The position numbers and the translations under genes were made by a program. Positions 7,562 to 15,207 of a stretch of DNA of 64,000 nucleotides are shown here, in pieces. This DNA is from Roseomonas fluvialis (lineage in GTDB: Bacteria > Pseudomonadota > Alphaproteobacteria > Acetobacterales > Acetobacteraceae). Under the pieces are notes generated by a model. It had not been told where the DNA came from. It saw only the letters and a list, made by a program, of their open reading frames with translations, and did not search any database. Position 1 is the stretch's first letter. Every line of letters starts with the position of its first letter. The stretch lies in the NCBI RefSeq assembly GCF_022846615.1, contig NZ_AP025637.1, forward strand, positions 2,443,001-2,507,000, read 5' to 3'.

Positions 7562-9022
7562 ATGAAGCATGTCGCAGCCCGACCCGGCCGGGCAAGTCCG
7601 ACCGAGTTACTGACACCCGCGGAGATGGACCGCGCCGATGCCCTGGCCGCCGCCGGCGGCGTGGCGGTGGAACGGCTGATGGACGCGGCCGGGCGCGCCG
7701 TCGCCCGCGCCGTGATGCGCCGGTTCCGCCCGGTGCGCACGCTGGTGCTGGCCGGGCCGGGCAACAATGGCGGGGATGGCTACGTCGCCGCGCGGCTGCT
7801 GGACCAGGCCGGATGGCCGGTGGCGGTCGCGGCCCTGGCGCTGCCACGCACGGGCAGTGCCGCCGCGGCGGCGGCGGCGCGCTGGCGCGGCCCTGTGCTG
7901 CCCTTCGGGCCCGACGCGGCGGGGCGCGCCGACCTGGTCGTCGACGCGGTGTTCGGCGCCGGCCTGGCGCGCCCGGTCGAAGGATTGGTGGCGGCGACGC
8001 TCGCCGCTGCGGGCGGGCCGGTGGTCGCGGTGGACATGCCCTCGGGCGTCGATGGCGCGACCGGCCAGGTCCGCGGCTACGCGCCGCAGGCGGCGCTCAG
8101 CGTCACCTTCTTCCGCCGCAAGCCGGGCCACCTGCTGCTGCCCGGCCGGCTCCTATGCGGCGAGGTCGTGCTGGCGGACATCGGCCTGCCCAGCGGCGTG
8201 CTGGCGCAGGTCGCGCCCGGCTGCGTCCATAACCTGCCGGGGTTGTGGCGGCTGCCGGCGATCGCGCCGGGCGCGCACAAGCATACCCGCGGCCAGGTCA
8301 CCGTGGTGGCCGGGGCAGGCATGACCGGTGCGGCGCGGCTGGCGGCAGCGGGGGCGCGGCGCGGCGGTGCAGGGTTGCTGACGCTGGTCGCGCCGGATGC
8401 TGCCACGGCGCATGTGCTGCGCGCCGGCGCGCCCGGCGCCATCGTGACCGAAGCCACACCCGAGGCGCTGCTGGCCGATCCGCGCCACGCGACCTGGGTG
8501 ATCGGACCCGGCCTGCCACCGGACCCGGCGACGCTCGGGCTGCTGCGACGCGTGGTCGCGGCCGGGCGGGCGGTGGTGGCGGATGCGGGTGCGCTGGGGG
8601 CGGCGGCCGCGGACCCCTCGGCGGTGGCGGGTTGTGCGGTGCTGACGCCGCACGAGGGGGAATTCGCGCGGCTGTTCGGCCCGGCCGGCGAGGACCGCCT
8701 GGCGGCGGTGCGGCGCGCGGCGGCGCTGACCGGTGCGGTCGTGTTGCTCAAGGGGCCGGATACGGTGGTGGCGGCACCCGATGGGCGTGCCGCGATCAAC
8801 GACCATGCACCGCCCTGGCTGGCCACGGGCGGGACGGGGGATGTGCTGGCGGGGCTGGTTGCAGCACTTCTGGCGCAGGGGCTGGCGAGATTCGAGGCCG
8901 CCTGCGCAGCGGCGTGGTTGCATGGCGAGGCGGGTTTCGCCTGCGGCGCTGGGCTGCTGGCGGAGGACCTCGCGCCCCGACTGCCGGCGGCGATGGCGGC
9001 GGCCGTAGCGCGGGGCGGCTGA
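7562..9022 (+). CDS. Bifunctional NAD(P)HX epimerase / ADP-dependent NAD(P)HX dehydratase
   Basis: 486 residues in two domains. The N-terminal YjeF_N epimerase half has GPGNNGGDG at about 65-73 and a DMPSGVDG substrate loop. The C-terminal ribokinase-like dehydratase has TPHEGEF and the phosphate loop TGGTGDVLAG near 422-431. Together they repair hydrated NADH and NADPH. The ATG at 7562 was chosen because the frame upstream (to 7514) runs into the divergent sorA start. No strong ribosome-binding site precedes it, so the exact start is uncertain. Often named nnrDE or yjeF. Confidence 0.9.
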   Translation: MKHVAARPGRASPTELLTPAEMDRADALAAAGGVAVERLMDAAGRAVARAVMRRFRPVRTLVLAGPGNNGGDGYVAARLLDQAGWPVAVAALALPRTGSAAAAAAARWRGPVLPFGPDAAGRADLVVDAVFGAGLARPVEGLVAATLAAAGGPVVAVDMPSGVDGATGQVRGYAPQAALSVTFFRRKPGHLLLPGRLLCGEVVLADIGLPSGVLAQVAPGCVHNLPGLWRLPAIAPGAHKHTRGQVTVVAGAGMTGAARLAAAGARRGGAGLLTLVAPDAATAHVLRAGAPGAIVTEATPEALLADPRHATWVIGPGLPPDPATLGLLRRVVAAGRAVVADAGALGAAAADPSAVAGCAVLTPHEGEFARLFGPAGEDRLAAVRRAAALTGAVVLLKGPDTVVAAPDGRAAINDHAPPWLATGGTGDVLAGLVAALLAQGLARFEAACAAAWLHGEAGFACGAGLLAEDLAPRLPAAMAAAVARGG

Positions 9023-9350
9023 AAAAGAAGACGCGGCGCGTATCCGAAATCGCGGCGCGCGAGCGCACGGCAGCGGTAAGTTATTAAAATCAATGAATTG
9101 GGGAGACTGGCTGACTTGATGACGCAGATGCGCTGCACTCCAGGGCGTGCGTCAGGTTTTCAACTTTCCGTGTTGCGTGCAGGATGTCAGGGCTCAAACT
9201 ACCTATGCGCGAACCAGATGTAGGCGGTCGACTTCTTTCCGGTCGCAACATCCTGTGTTATTCCAATTTTAACACAATCCTCGATGAATGTGTTGAAGCC
9301 CGCGAAGCTCCCACGTTAGGTTAACGCCAGGGAAAACCCCGGGGGATCCA
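9023..9350. other. Lower-GC intergenic region of 328 bases
   Basis: This spacer between the NAD(P)HX repair gene and the next plus-strand gene is clearly richer in A and T than its surroundings. It includes runs such as TTATTAAAATCAATGAATT near 9080-9098 and TTCCAATTTTAACACAAT near 9260. No ORF with a start codon of useful length is seen. On the minus strand a 38-codon open stretch looks protein-like and is listed separately. The region may hold the promoter of the 9351 gene, but I cannot point to a convincing -35/-10 pair. Confidence 0.6.
9202..9315 (-). pseudogene. Possible remnant of a gene 3' end (38 codons, no start)
   Basis: Read on the minus strand from an in-frame TAA at 9316-9318, this stretch encodes 38 codons and ends in TAG at 9199-9201. 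The composition looks like a real protein tail (a GFNTFIEDCVKIG segment, then KKSTAYIWFAHR). It uses A/T-ending codons unlike the region. No ATG, GTG or TTG opens it sensibly. It may be the decayed C-terminus of a transferred gene, or chance. I cannot name a family. Confidence 0.3.
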
Positions 9351-9746
9351 ATGAGCAGCACTCTCGTCAGCGCCCTTCACAGCGAAGAGCGCTCCATCAT
9401 CGAGGAACTTCGCGCCTCCAAGCCCTTCCAAAGGCTGGAAGGCATCCACAAGTTGCTGTCGCTGTACGACGCGAAACCGTCGGTCGCAGTCAGCCTCGGC
9501 GCTGCATCGGCGGATGCCGACCGCGGCACCGCTCCTGTCATCCAGCTGGCGCCGCCGTTGCCCGCCAGCATGCCGATCGCGATGCCCGGCCCGGTCGGCA
9601 GCGAGGCACCCGCCGCCGAGATGCCGCGCAACGGCACCACCGGCGCGCCCATGGGCGCCGTCGCGACCAGCGCGGTCGCCCAGGAAGAACCGGCCGGCGT
9701 CGTCTCGTCGGTCCGCGCCGCCCTGCTCGGGATCGGCAAGGCCTGA
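9351..9746 (+). CDS. Hypothetical protein, 131 residues, Pro/Ala-rich C-terminal half
   Basis: The first 45 residues look like a folded helical unit (a SEERSIIEELRASKPFQRLE segment with IHKLLSLYD). The rest is low-complexity Ala/Pro/Gly with a short helix at the very end (VSSVRAALLGIGKA). A GGGGGAT motif lies six bases before the ATG. No signal peptide or membrane segment. I do not recognise the family. It is followed by a hairpin terminator, so it is probably transcribed alone. Confidence 0.6.
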   Translation: MSSTLVSALHSEERSIIEELRASKPFQRLEGIHKLLSLYDAKPSVAVSLGAASADADRGTAPVIQLAPPLPASMPIAMPGPVGSEAPAAEMPRNGTTGAPMGAVATSAVAQEEPAGVVSSVRAALLGIGKA

Positions 9747-9786
9747 TCCGCGCCCGCCGCGCGGCGGGTGTCGTCAACCTTCTCGC

Positions 9787-9818
9787 AAGGCCGCGCTCCG
9801 CAAGGTGCGCGGCCTTGT
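9787..9818 (+). terminator. Hairpin terminator after the 9351 gene
   Basis: A perfect 10-bp stem (CAAGGCCGCG paired with CGCGGCCTTG) with a 12-base loop lies 40 bases after the stop codon. There is no long T run, only TTGTCG after the stem, so strength is uncertain. Confidence 0.6.
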
Positions 9819-9896
9819 CGCATCGGGATCATTCAACCCTGGCGCTTCACGGATTGTGTCGATAGATTTCAGGCCCCAACGGGAGCGGGATAGGGG

Positions 9897-11336
9897 ATGT
9901 CGGACGTTGCCGCCCAGGCCGGGCTGCTCGACAGGGCGCTGAAGCGCGTCTCCAACCTCTGGCGCGACATGGCCGCAGCGGTTGGCGTGGGGGAGCCCGA
10001 TCCTGACCTCACCGCTCGCCTGGCAGCATGCCTCGAAGCCCGCGGCGGTGAGGTCTCCGCCCGCAACCGCGCGGCGGGCCTGGCCGAGGCCTACCGCACG
10101 CTGGACGCCGATGGCCGCACCGAATTCCTGCGCGCCCTCGCGGCCTTCGATTCCGACCCCGATGCTGTCGCCCGCGCCATGGAGAAGGTCGCCGCCGCCG
10201 CCGATGCGGCGGAACGCGCGGTCGCCACCGCGCGCCTGCGCCGCGCCCTCGAACCGCCGCGCATCCGGCTGCTGACCGCCTTCGCCGCCATCCCGGACGG
10301 GGTGAAGTTCCTGGTGGACCTGCGCGCCGACCTGCTCGCGCGCCTCGATGGCGACAAGCTGCTTGCGGCACTCGAGACCGACCTCAAGGGCCTGCTCGCC
10401 GCCTGGTTCGACGTGGGCTTCCTCGATCTGCGCCGGATCGACTGGCATTCGCCCGCCATCATCCTGGAAAAGCTCGTGCAGTACGAGGCGGTGCACCGCA
10501 TCCGGTCGTGGCGGGACCTGCGCAACAGGCTGGAATCCGACCGCCGCTGCTACGCCTTCTTCCACCCCCGAATGCCCGAGGAACCGCTGATCTTCGTCGA
10601 GGTCGCGCTGGTGCAGGGCATGTCCGACAGCGTGCAGCGCCTGCTGGATGACAAGGCGCCGGTGCTCGACCCGAAGCTCGCCGACACGGCGGTGTTCTAT
10701 TCCATCAACAACTGCCAGCGCGGGCTCGATGGCATCTCCTTCGGCAATTTCCTCATCAAGCGGGTGGTGGGATTGCTGTCCGACGAATTCCGCAACCTCA
10801 AATCCTTCTGCACGCTCTCGCCGATCCCGGGCTTCCGGCGCTGGTTGGATGGCGCGATCGCCAACGGCGCCGTGACGCTCACGGATGAGGAACGCCGCGC
10901 GCTGCTGGCCGCATCGCCCGCCCTGCTGGCCTTGCCCGCCCCCGAGGGCGCCGAGGCCCCGCCACCCGGCGACGACGCGCTGGCCGCGCTCCAGCGGCTG
11001 ATCGCGCGGCGCGGCTGGTCGCGGGAGGAGGCGGTGGCGAAGCTCCTGGAACCGCTTCTGGTGCGCCTGTGCGCCCGCTACCTGGTGCGTGAGGACGCGC
11101 CGCGCCGCGCCGGACGCGCGCGCGACCCGGTCGCGCATTTCCACCTGTCGAACGGTGCCCGGATCGACCGGCTGAACTGGCGTCCCGATACGTCGGACAA
11201 CGGCATGCGTCAGGCCCTCGGCCTGATGGTCAACTACGTCTACGACCCCGACCGGATCGAGGAAAACCACGAGGGCTACGTGGGCGAGGGCAAGCGCGCC
11301 GTCTCCACCGCATTGAAGCGCCTCGCGAAGGGCTGA
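9897..11336 (+). CDS. Malonyl-CoA decarboxylase
   Basis: 479 residues, close to bacterial MCD length. Converts malonyl-CoA to acetyl-CoA and CO2. The catalytic C-terminal domain is clear: FCTLSPIPGFRRWL carries the conserved Ser, and HFHLSNGARIDRLNW (His414/416) carries the conserved His. It ends in the GLMVNYVYD motif common to the family. The N-terminal half is the four-helix oligomerisation domain. A GGGAGCGGGATAGGGG stretch precedes the ATG. It is followed by a small membrane ORF and the transketolase-like gene on the same strand. Confidence 0.93.
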   Translation: MSDVAAQAGLLDRALKRVSNLWRDMAAAVGVGEPDPDLTARLAACLEARGGEVSARNRAAGLAEAYRTLDADGRTEFLRALAAFDSDPDAVARAMEKVAAAADAAERAVATARLRRALEPPRIRLLTAFAAIPDGVKFLVDLRADLLARLDGDKLLAALETDLKGLLAAWFDVGFLDLRRIDWHSPAIILEKLVQYEAVHRIRSWRDLRNRLESDRRCYAFFHPRMPEEPLIFVEVALVQGMSDSVQRLLDDKAPVLDPKLADTAVFYSINNCQRGLDGISFGNFLIKRVVGLLSDEFRNLKSFCTLSPIPGFRRWLDGAIANGAVTLTDEERRALLAASPALLALPAPEGAEAPPPGDDALAALQRLIARRGWSREEAVAKLLEPLLVRLCARYLVREDAPRRAGRARDPVAHFHLSNGARIDRLNWRPDTSDNGMRQALGLMVNYVYDPDRIEENHEGYVGEGKRAVSTALKRLAKG

Positions 11337-11477
11337 AGCCCCCCGCCGCGGGCCGGATCGCACCGCACGCGATGCGGCAACGCCGGGCGCCACGGCGCCC
11401 CGCCGGGACGTGACCCGCATTACGGCAGCCGGGTCGCCCCGCACGCCAAGCATGGCGGGTCGAGAGGAAACAACGCC

Positions 11478-11627
11478 ATGGTGGCACTCGTGCAATTCGC
11501 CTTCATCCTGACCCTAGCAGCCGCGCCGGCGCTGCTTGCCGCGGCCTGCGTTCGCCGCGTGGTGCCGCTACGCGCACGGCGCGGCGGGGACCCGGTGGCC
11601 TTCCAGCGGCACCGTCGCGCCGGCTGA
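11478..11627 (+). CDS. Small membrane protein, 49 residues
   Basis: A short ORF with a good ribosome-binding site (GAGAGGAAA, eight bases before the ATG). Residues 2-24 form one hydrophobic helix (VALVQFAFILTLAAAPALL...) ending in a Cys, followed by a strongly basic tail (RRVVPLRARRGG, RHRRAG). The layout is that of a single-pass small membrane protein with its C-terminus probably inside. It lies between the malonyl-CoA decarboxylase and transketolase-like genes, on the same strand. No family assignment; the case rests on the RBS, the helix and the codon use. Confidence 0.5.
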   Translation: MVALVQFAFILTLAAAPALLAAACVRRVVPLRARRGGDPVAFQRHRRAG

Positions 11628-11708
11628 ACGCTGGCGCCCCTCGCGGCCTTCTCCCGGCCCGGCGGAACGCCCATACTCGGGTCCGTACGCGGTGCGGGAG
11701 GACCACGA

Positions 11709-14096
11709 ATGACGGTGCAGGGCAGGGGCCGGCGGGTCGATACGCCGGATTCCGCGCGGCGCGTCGAGATCCTGCACGCGCTCGAGCGCAAGCTGCTCTG
11801 GCTGAGCGCCTGGATGATCCACCACGCCAACCACATCCGCCCGAACCGCGACGGGCTGAAGGTGGGCGGGCACCAGGCGTCCTGCGCGTCCTCGGTGTCG
11901 ATCCTCTCGGCGCTGTATTTCGGCATCCTGAAGCCGGCGGACCGGGTGGCGGTGAAGCCGCATGCCGGGCCGGTCTTCCATGCCATCAACTACCTGCTGG
12001 GGCGGCAGGGTCGCGAACGTCTGTCCACGTTGCGCGCCTTCGGCGGCATCCAGCCCTATCCGTCGCGCGTGAAGGACGGGGCCGAGGTGGATTTCTCGAC
12101 CGGGTCGGTCGGCCTGGGTGTTGCGCTCGCCTCCTTCGGCTCGCTGGTGCAGGACTATGTCCATCTGCACAATCTCGCGCCGGAGGGTCTGCCCGCCGGC
12201 CGCCACGTCGCCATCGTGGGCGATGCCGAACTCGACGAGGGCAACATCTACGAAGCCCTGCTGGAAGGCTGGAAGCACGACATCCGCAATGTCTGGTGGG
12301 TGGTGGACTACAACCGGCAGTCGCTCGATTCCGTGGTGCCCGACCGGCTGTTCGGCCGTATCGAGGGCCTGTTCCGCGACATGGGCTGGAACGTTGTCAC
12401 CATCAAATACGGCCGCAAGCTGGAAGCCGCCTTCGCGCGGCCCGACGGCGACGCGCTGCGCCGCTGGATCGATGACTGCCCCAACAGCCTCTATGCCGCG
12501 CTCACCTTCCAGGGCGGGGCCGCCTGGCGCGCCGCGCTGCTGGCCGAACTCGGCCGCATCCCTGGCATCCGCGCCATCATCGACCCGCTGACCGACGATG
12601 AGCTGGCGGCGCTGATGACCAACCTCGGCGGGCACGACATCGAAACGCTCGGTGATGCCTTTCGCGCCCAGGATGCCGAAGGCGACCAGCCCACCTGCTT
12701 CATCGCCTACACCGTGAAGGGCATGGGCCTGCCCTTCGCCGGCCACAAGGACAACCATTCGGGGCTGATGACCAAGGAGCAGATGGCCGTCTTCCGCGAC
12801 GCCATGCGCATCCGTCCCGACCATGAATGGGACCTGTTCGAGGGCCTCGACATCCCCGAGGCGGAGTTGCGCGACTTCCTCGCGCAGGTGCCCTTCGCGC
12901 AGCCCCTCACGCCGGGCGGGCGCCGGCTCGCCTCGCCTGCCATCCACGTGCCGGCGGCCTTCACCGCGCCCAAGGTGGGCGAGGGCCGCCGCCAATCCAC
13001 CCAGGCCGCCTTCGGCGACATCCTGGCCGAGATCGGCCGCGGGCACGGCGAGTATGCCGAACTGGCGAAGCGCATCGTCACCACCAGCCCGGATGTGACG
13101 GTCAGCACCAATCTCGGTCCCTGGGTGAACCGCCGCGGCATCTTCGACCGGCACAAGAAGAACGACGTCTTCCGCGATGCGAAGCTCGCCTCCGCGCAGC
13201 GCTGGGGCATGTCGCCCGAAGGCCAGCATGTCGAACTCGGCATCGCCGAGCAGAACCTGTTCCTGATGCTGGCCGGGTTGGGCATGGCGGACCGCCTGTA
13301 CGGCGCGCGGCTGCTGCCGATCGGCACGGTCTACGACCCCTTCGTGAACCGCGGCCTCGATGCGCTGATCTATGCCTGCTACCAGGATGCACGCTTCCTG
13401 CTGGTGTCCACGCCCTCCGGCCTGACGCTCGCACCCGAGGGCGGGCAGCACCAGTCGGTCAACACGCCGCTGATCGGCATGGCGGCGGACCGCCTCGCGT
13501 CATTCGAACCGGCCCATGCGGATGAACTCGCCATCCTGCTGCGCCACGCCTTCGACCACATGCAGAAGCCCGATGGCTCCGCCGTGTGGCTGCGCCTGTC
13601 CACGCGCGGGCTGGAACAGCCGGCCCGCGCGCTAGACCCGGCGGCGGTGATCGCCGGCGGCCATTGGGTGGTGCCGCCGGCTCCGGGGGCGCGCATCGCC
13701 GTCGCCTACCAGGGCGCGCTCGCGCCCGAGGCGATCGCCGCCTTCGAGGAGCTGCGCAGCGAGGAACCGACCGCCGGCCTGCTCGCCATCACCAGCCCCG
13801 ACCGCATGCATGCGGACTGGCTCGCGGCACGGCGCGCGGCGCGCCGCGGCGAAGGCGCGCAGTCGCATGTCGAACGCCTGCTGTCGCCGCTCTCGCGCGA
13901 CGCCGCGCTGGTCACGGTGCTGGACGGCCACCCCGCCGCCCATGCCTGGATGGGCGCGGTGCGTGGCCAGCGGGTGGTGCCGCTCGGCGTGGACCGCTTC
14001 GGGCAGGCCGGGGACATCCCGGACCTCTACCGCGAGTACGGCCTCGACACCGACGCGATCCTCGATGCCTGCGCCGAGGCGCTGCTGGGCCACTGA
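11709..14096 (+). CDS. Transketolase / homodimeric pyruvate dehydrogenase E1-like enzyme
   Basis: 795 residues, thiamine diphosphate enzyme. The N-terminal domain has the ThDP/Mg motif (GDAELDEGN near 175, closing with VDYNRQS). The pyrimidine domain has the catalytic Glu in VELGIAEQN. A SVNTPLIGM segment and overall layout are closer to AceE-type E1 than to classical TktA. Database entries of this kind are usually called transketolase; the true 2-oxo acid substrate is not evident. No E2 or E3 gene is nearby, which argues against a normal dehydrogenase complex. The gene ends in a strong hairpin. Confidence 0.8.
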   Translation: MTVQGRGRRVDTPDSARRVEILHALERKLLWLSAWMIHHANHIRPNRDGLKVGGHQASCASSVSILSALYFGILKPADRVAVKPHAGPVFHAINYLLGRQGRERLSTLRAFGGIQPYPSRVKDGAEVDFSTGSVGLGVALASFGSLVQDYVHLHNLAPEGLPAGRHVAIVGDAELDEGNIYEALLEGWKHDIRNVWWVVDYNRQSLDSVVPDRLFGRIEGLFRDMGWNVVTIKYGRKLEAAFARPDGDALRRWIDDCPNSLYAALTFQGGAAWRAALLAELGRIPGIRAIIDPLTDDELAALMTNLGGHDIETLGDAFRAQDAEGDQPTCFIAYTVKGMGLPFAGHKDNHSGLMTKEQMAVFRDAMRIRPDHEWDLFEGLDIPEAELRDFLAQVPFAQPLTPGGRRLASPAIHVPAAFTAPKVGEGRRQSTQAAFGDILAEIGRGHGEYAELAKRIVTTSPDVTVSTNLGPWVNRRGIFDRHKKNDVFRDAKLASAQRWGMSPEGQHVELGIAEQNLFLMLAGLGMADRLYGARLLPIGTVYDPFVNRGLDALIYACYQDARFLLVSTPSGLTLAPEGGQHQSVNTPLIGMAADRLASFEPAHADELAILLRHAFDHMQKPDGSAVWLRLSTRGLEQPARALDPAAVIAGGHWVVPPAPGARIAVAYQGALAPEAIAAFEELRSEEPTAGLLAITSPDRMHADWLAARRAARRGEGAQSHVERLLSPLSRDAALVTVLDGHPAAHAWMGAVRGQRVVPLGVDRFGQAGDIPDLYREYGLDTDAILDACAEALLGH

Positions 14097-14105
14097 CCGT
14101 CTGTT

Positions 14106-14133
14106 CGCGGATGCGCCTTCTGGCGCATCCGCG
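14106..14133. terminator. Bidirectional hairpin terminator between convergent genes
   Basis: A perfect 12-bp stem (CGCGGATGCGCC / GGCGCATCCGCG) with a TTCT loop sits ten bases after the transketolase-like stop and 20 bases after the end of the convergent sulfotransferase gene. No poly-T tail follows, so it may also act as a stability element. Confidence 0.65.
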
Positions 14134-14152
14134 CCCCTCGGCGCCCGCGACG

Positions 14153-14968
14153 TCAGCGATACCCGAAGGCCGTCATTGATTCCGCCAGGACAGCCTCGAC
14201 CTGCGCGCGTGTTGCCGCGCTCATCTCGGACAGGTGGTTGCCCGGGTGCACCTGGCGAATGTGGCGCGCGGGATCCGCGGCCGCGGGCAACACGTCGAAG
14301 CGTGCCGCGGCCTCGGCGCGCACTGCCTCGTGCAGGTCCCAGCCGAACCAGGCGCAGAGTCCCTCCACCCAGGCCCGCTTGGCAAAGACCACGTCTTCGT
14401 AGCGGAACACCGCCGTGGTCTCGCGGAAGGCGAAGCCCTGCGCCAGGTAGCCCTCGAAGCGCCTGGCGAAGCGCTGCGCGGCGCCGGGGGCGAATTGCGC
14501 TAGGGTCTGCCGCTGCGCCGCCTCGCGCGCGCGGTGCATCGGGTGGTCGGGCCCGGCATCCTCGGGCACCAGGTGGCTCGCGCGGAAGGAATGGAACTGG
14601 CTCACGATCATGTCGCGCGGGTCGCGCACCAACAGCACCGCGCGGCACGACGCCAGCGGCGGCAGCGGGTGCCGTGGCATTGCCCGGAACCCGCCGTAGC
14701 AATAGCCGCGCGGGTGGAACAGCCGCGCCGCCTGCGGCCAGTCGATCGGCGCTGGTATGCCGCTGGCGAACAACGCGTCCTCGATCGAGAAGAACGCGAG
14801 GCCCGCCGCCGGCGCCAGCACGCGCAGCAGGTCGTTCAGCAGGGTCGAACCGGCCTTGGCCAGGGAGAAGGCAAAGACCGACGGGGCGGCCGAGAAGGGT
14901 GGCGGCAAGGCGGGCAGGGGGCCGCCGCGCGCCGGGGGGTGCCAGGGTGGGATGGCGGACGGGGGCAT
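14153..14968 (-). CDS. Sulfotransferase-family protein
   Basis: 271 residues. The 5'-phosphosulfate loop SLAKAGSTLL at about 35-44 and the 3'-phosphate motif LLVRDPRDMIVSQFHSF mark a PAPS-dependent sulfotransferase, which would move a sulfuryl group onto a lipid, glycan or small molecule. No signal peptide is seen. The ATG at 14968 (MPPSA) was chosen because the frame further upstream runs antisense through the tRNA gene. The acceptor is unknown. It is one of three sulfotransferase-like genes in the window. Confidence 0.8.
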   Translation of the reverse strand: MPPSAIPPWHPPARGGPLPALPPPFSAAPSVFAFSLAKAGSTLLNDLLRVLAPAAGLAFFSIEDALFASGIPAPIDWPQAARLFHPRGYCYGGFRAMPRHPLPPLASCRAVLLVRDPRDMIVSQFHSFRASHLVPEDAGPDHPMHRAREAAQRQTLAQFAPGAAQRFARRFEGYLAQGFAFRETTAVFRYEDVVFAKRAWVEGLCAWFGWDLHEAVRAEAAARFDVLPAAADPARHIRQVHPGNHLSEMSAATRAQVEAVLAESMTAFGYR

Positions 14969-15077
14969 CGGGCGAAACTGGACTGGCCGCCCGGCCACCG
15001 TCCAGCCCGCCCATGCGGCGCCTTGGAAACCCCGCCGGCTTGCGCTACACCCCGCCTCCTGCCGCCTTCGGCGCCTT

Positions 15078-15162
15078 GCGGGCGTGGTGGAACTGGCAGA
15101 CACGCCGGATTTAGGTTCCGGTGGCGCAAGCCGTGGGGGTTCGAATCCCTTCGCCCGCACCA
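15078..15162 (+). tRNA. tRNA-Leu (anticodon UAG)
   Basis: 85 bases including an encoded CCA. Acceptor arms GCGGGCG (15078-15084) and CGCCCGC (15152-15158) pair fully. The anticodon arm CCGGA / TCCGG encloses loop TTTAGGT, giving anticodon UAG (reads CUN leucine codons). The long variable arm GGCGCAAGCC and the GGTTCGAATCC T-loop are typical of class II tRNA-Leu. The trigger factor gene starts 45 bases downstream on the same strand. Confidence 0.97.
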
Positions 15163-15207
15163 AAGGCGCTGCCGGTTTTCTCTAGCTTTTTGGATGGACG
15201 TCCCTCG

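Noticed and set aside
9774-11495. 573-codon minus-strand frame
   Set aside because: Antisense to the well-supported malonyl-CoA decarboxylase gene.
11568-13451. 627-codon minus-strand frame
   Set aside because: Antisense to the transketolase/E1-like gene; no ribosome-binding site or recognisable motif.
15121-15207. Upstream extension of the trigger factor frame
   Set aside because: It lies inside tRNA-Leu; the canonical N-terminus begins at 15208.
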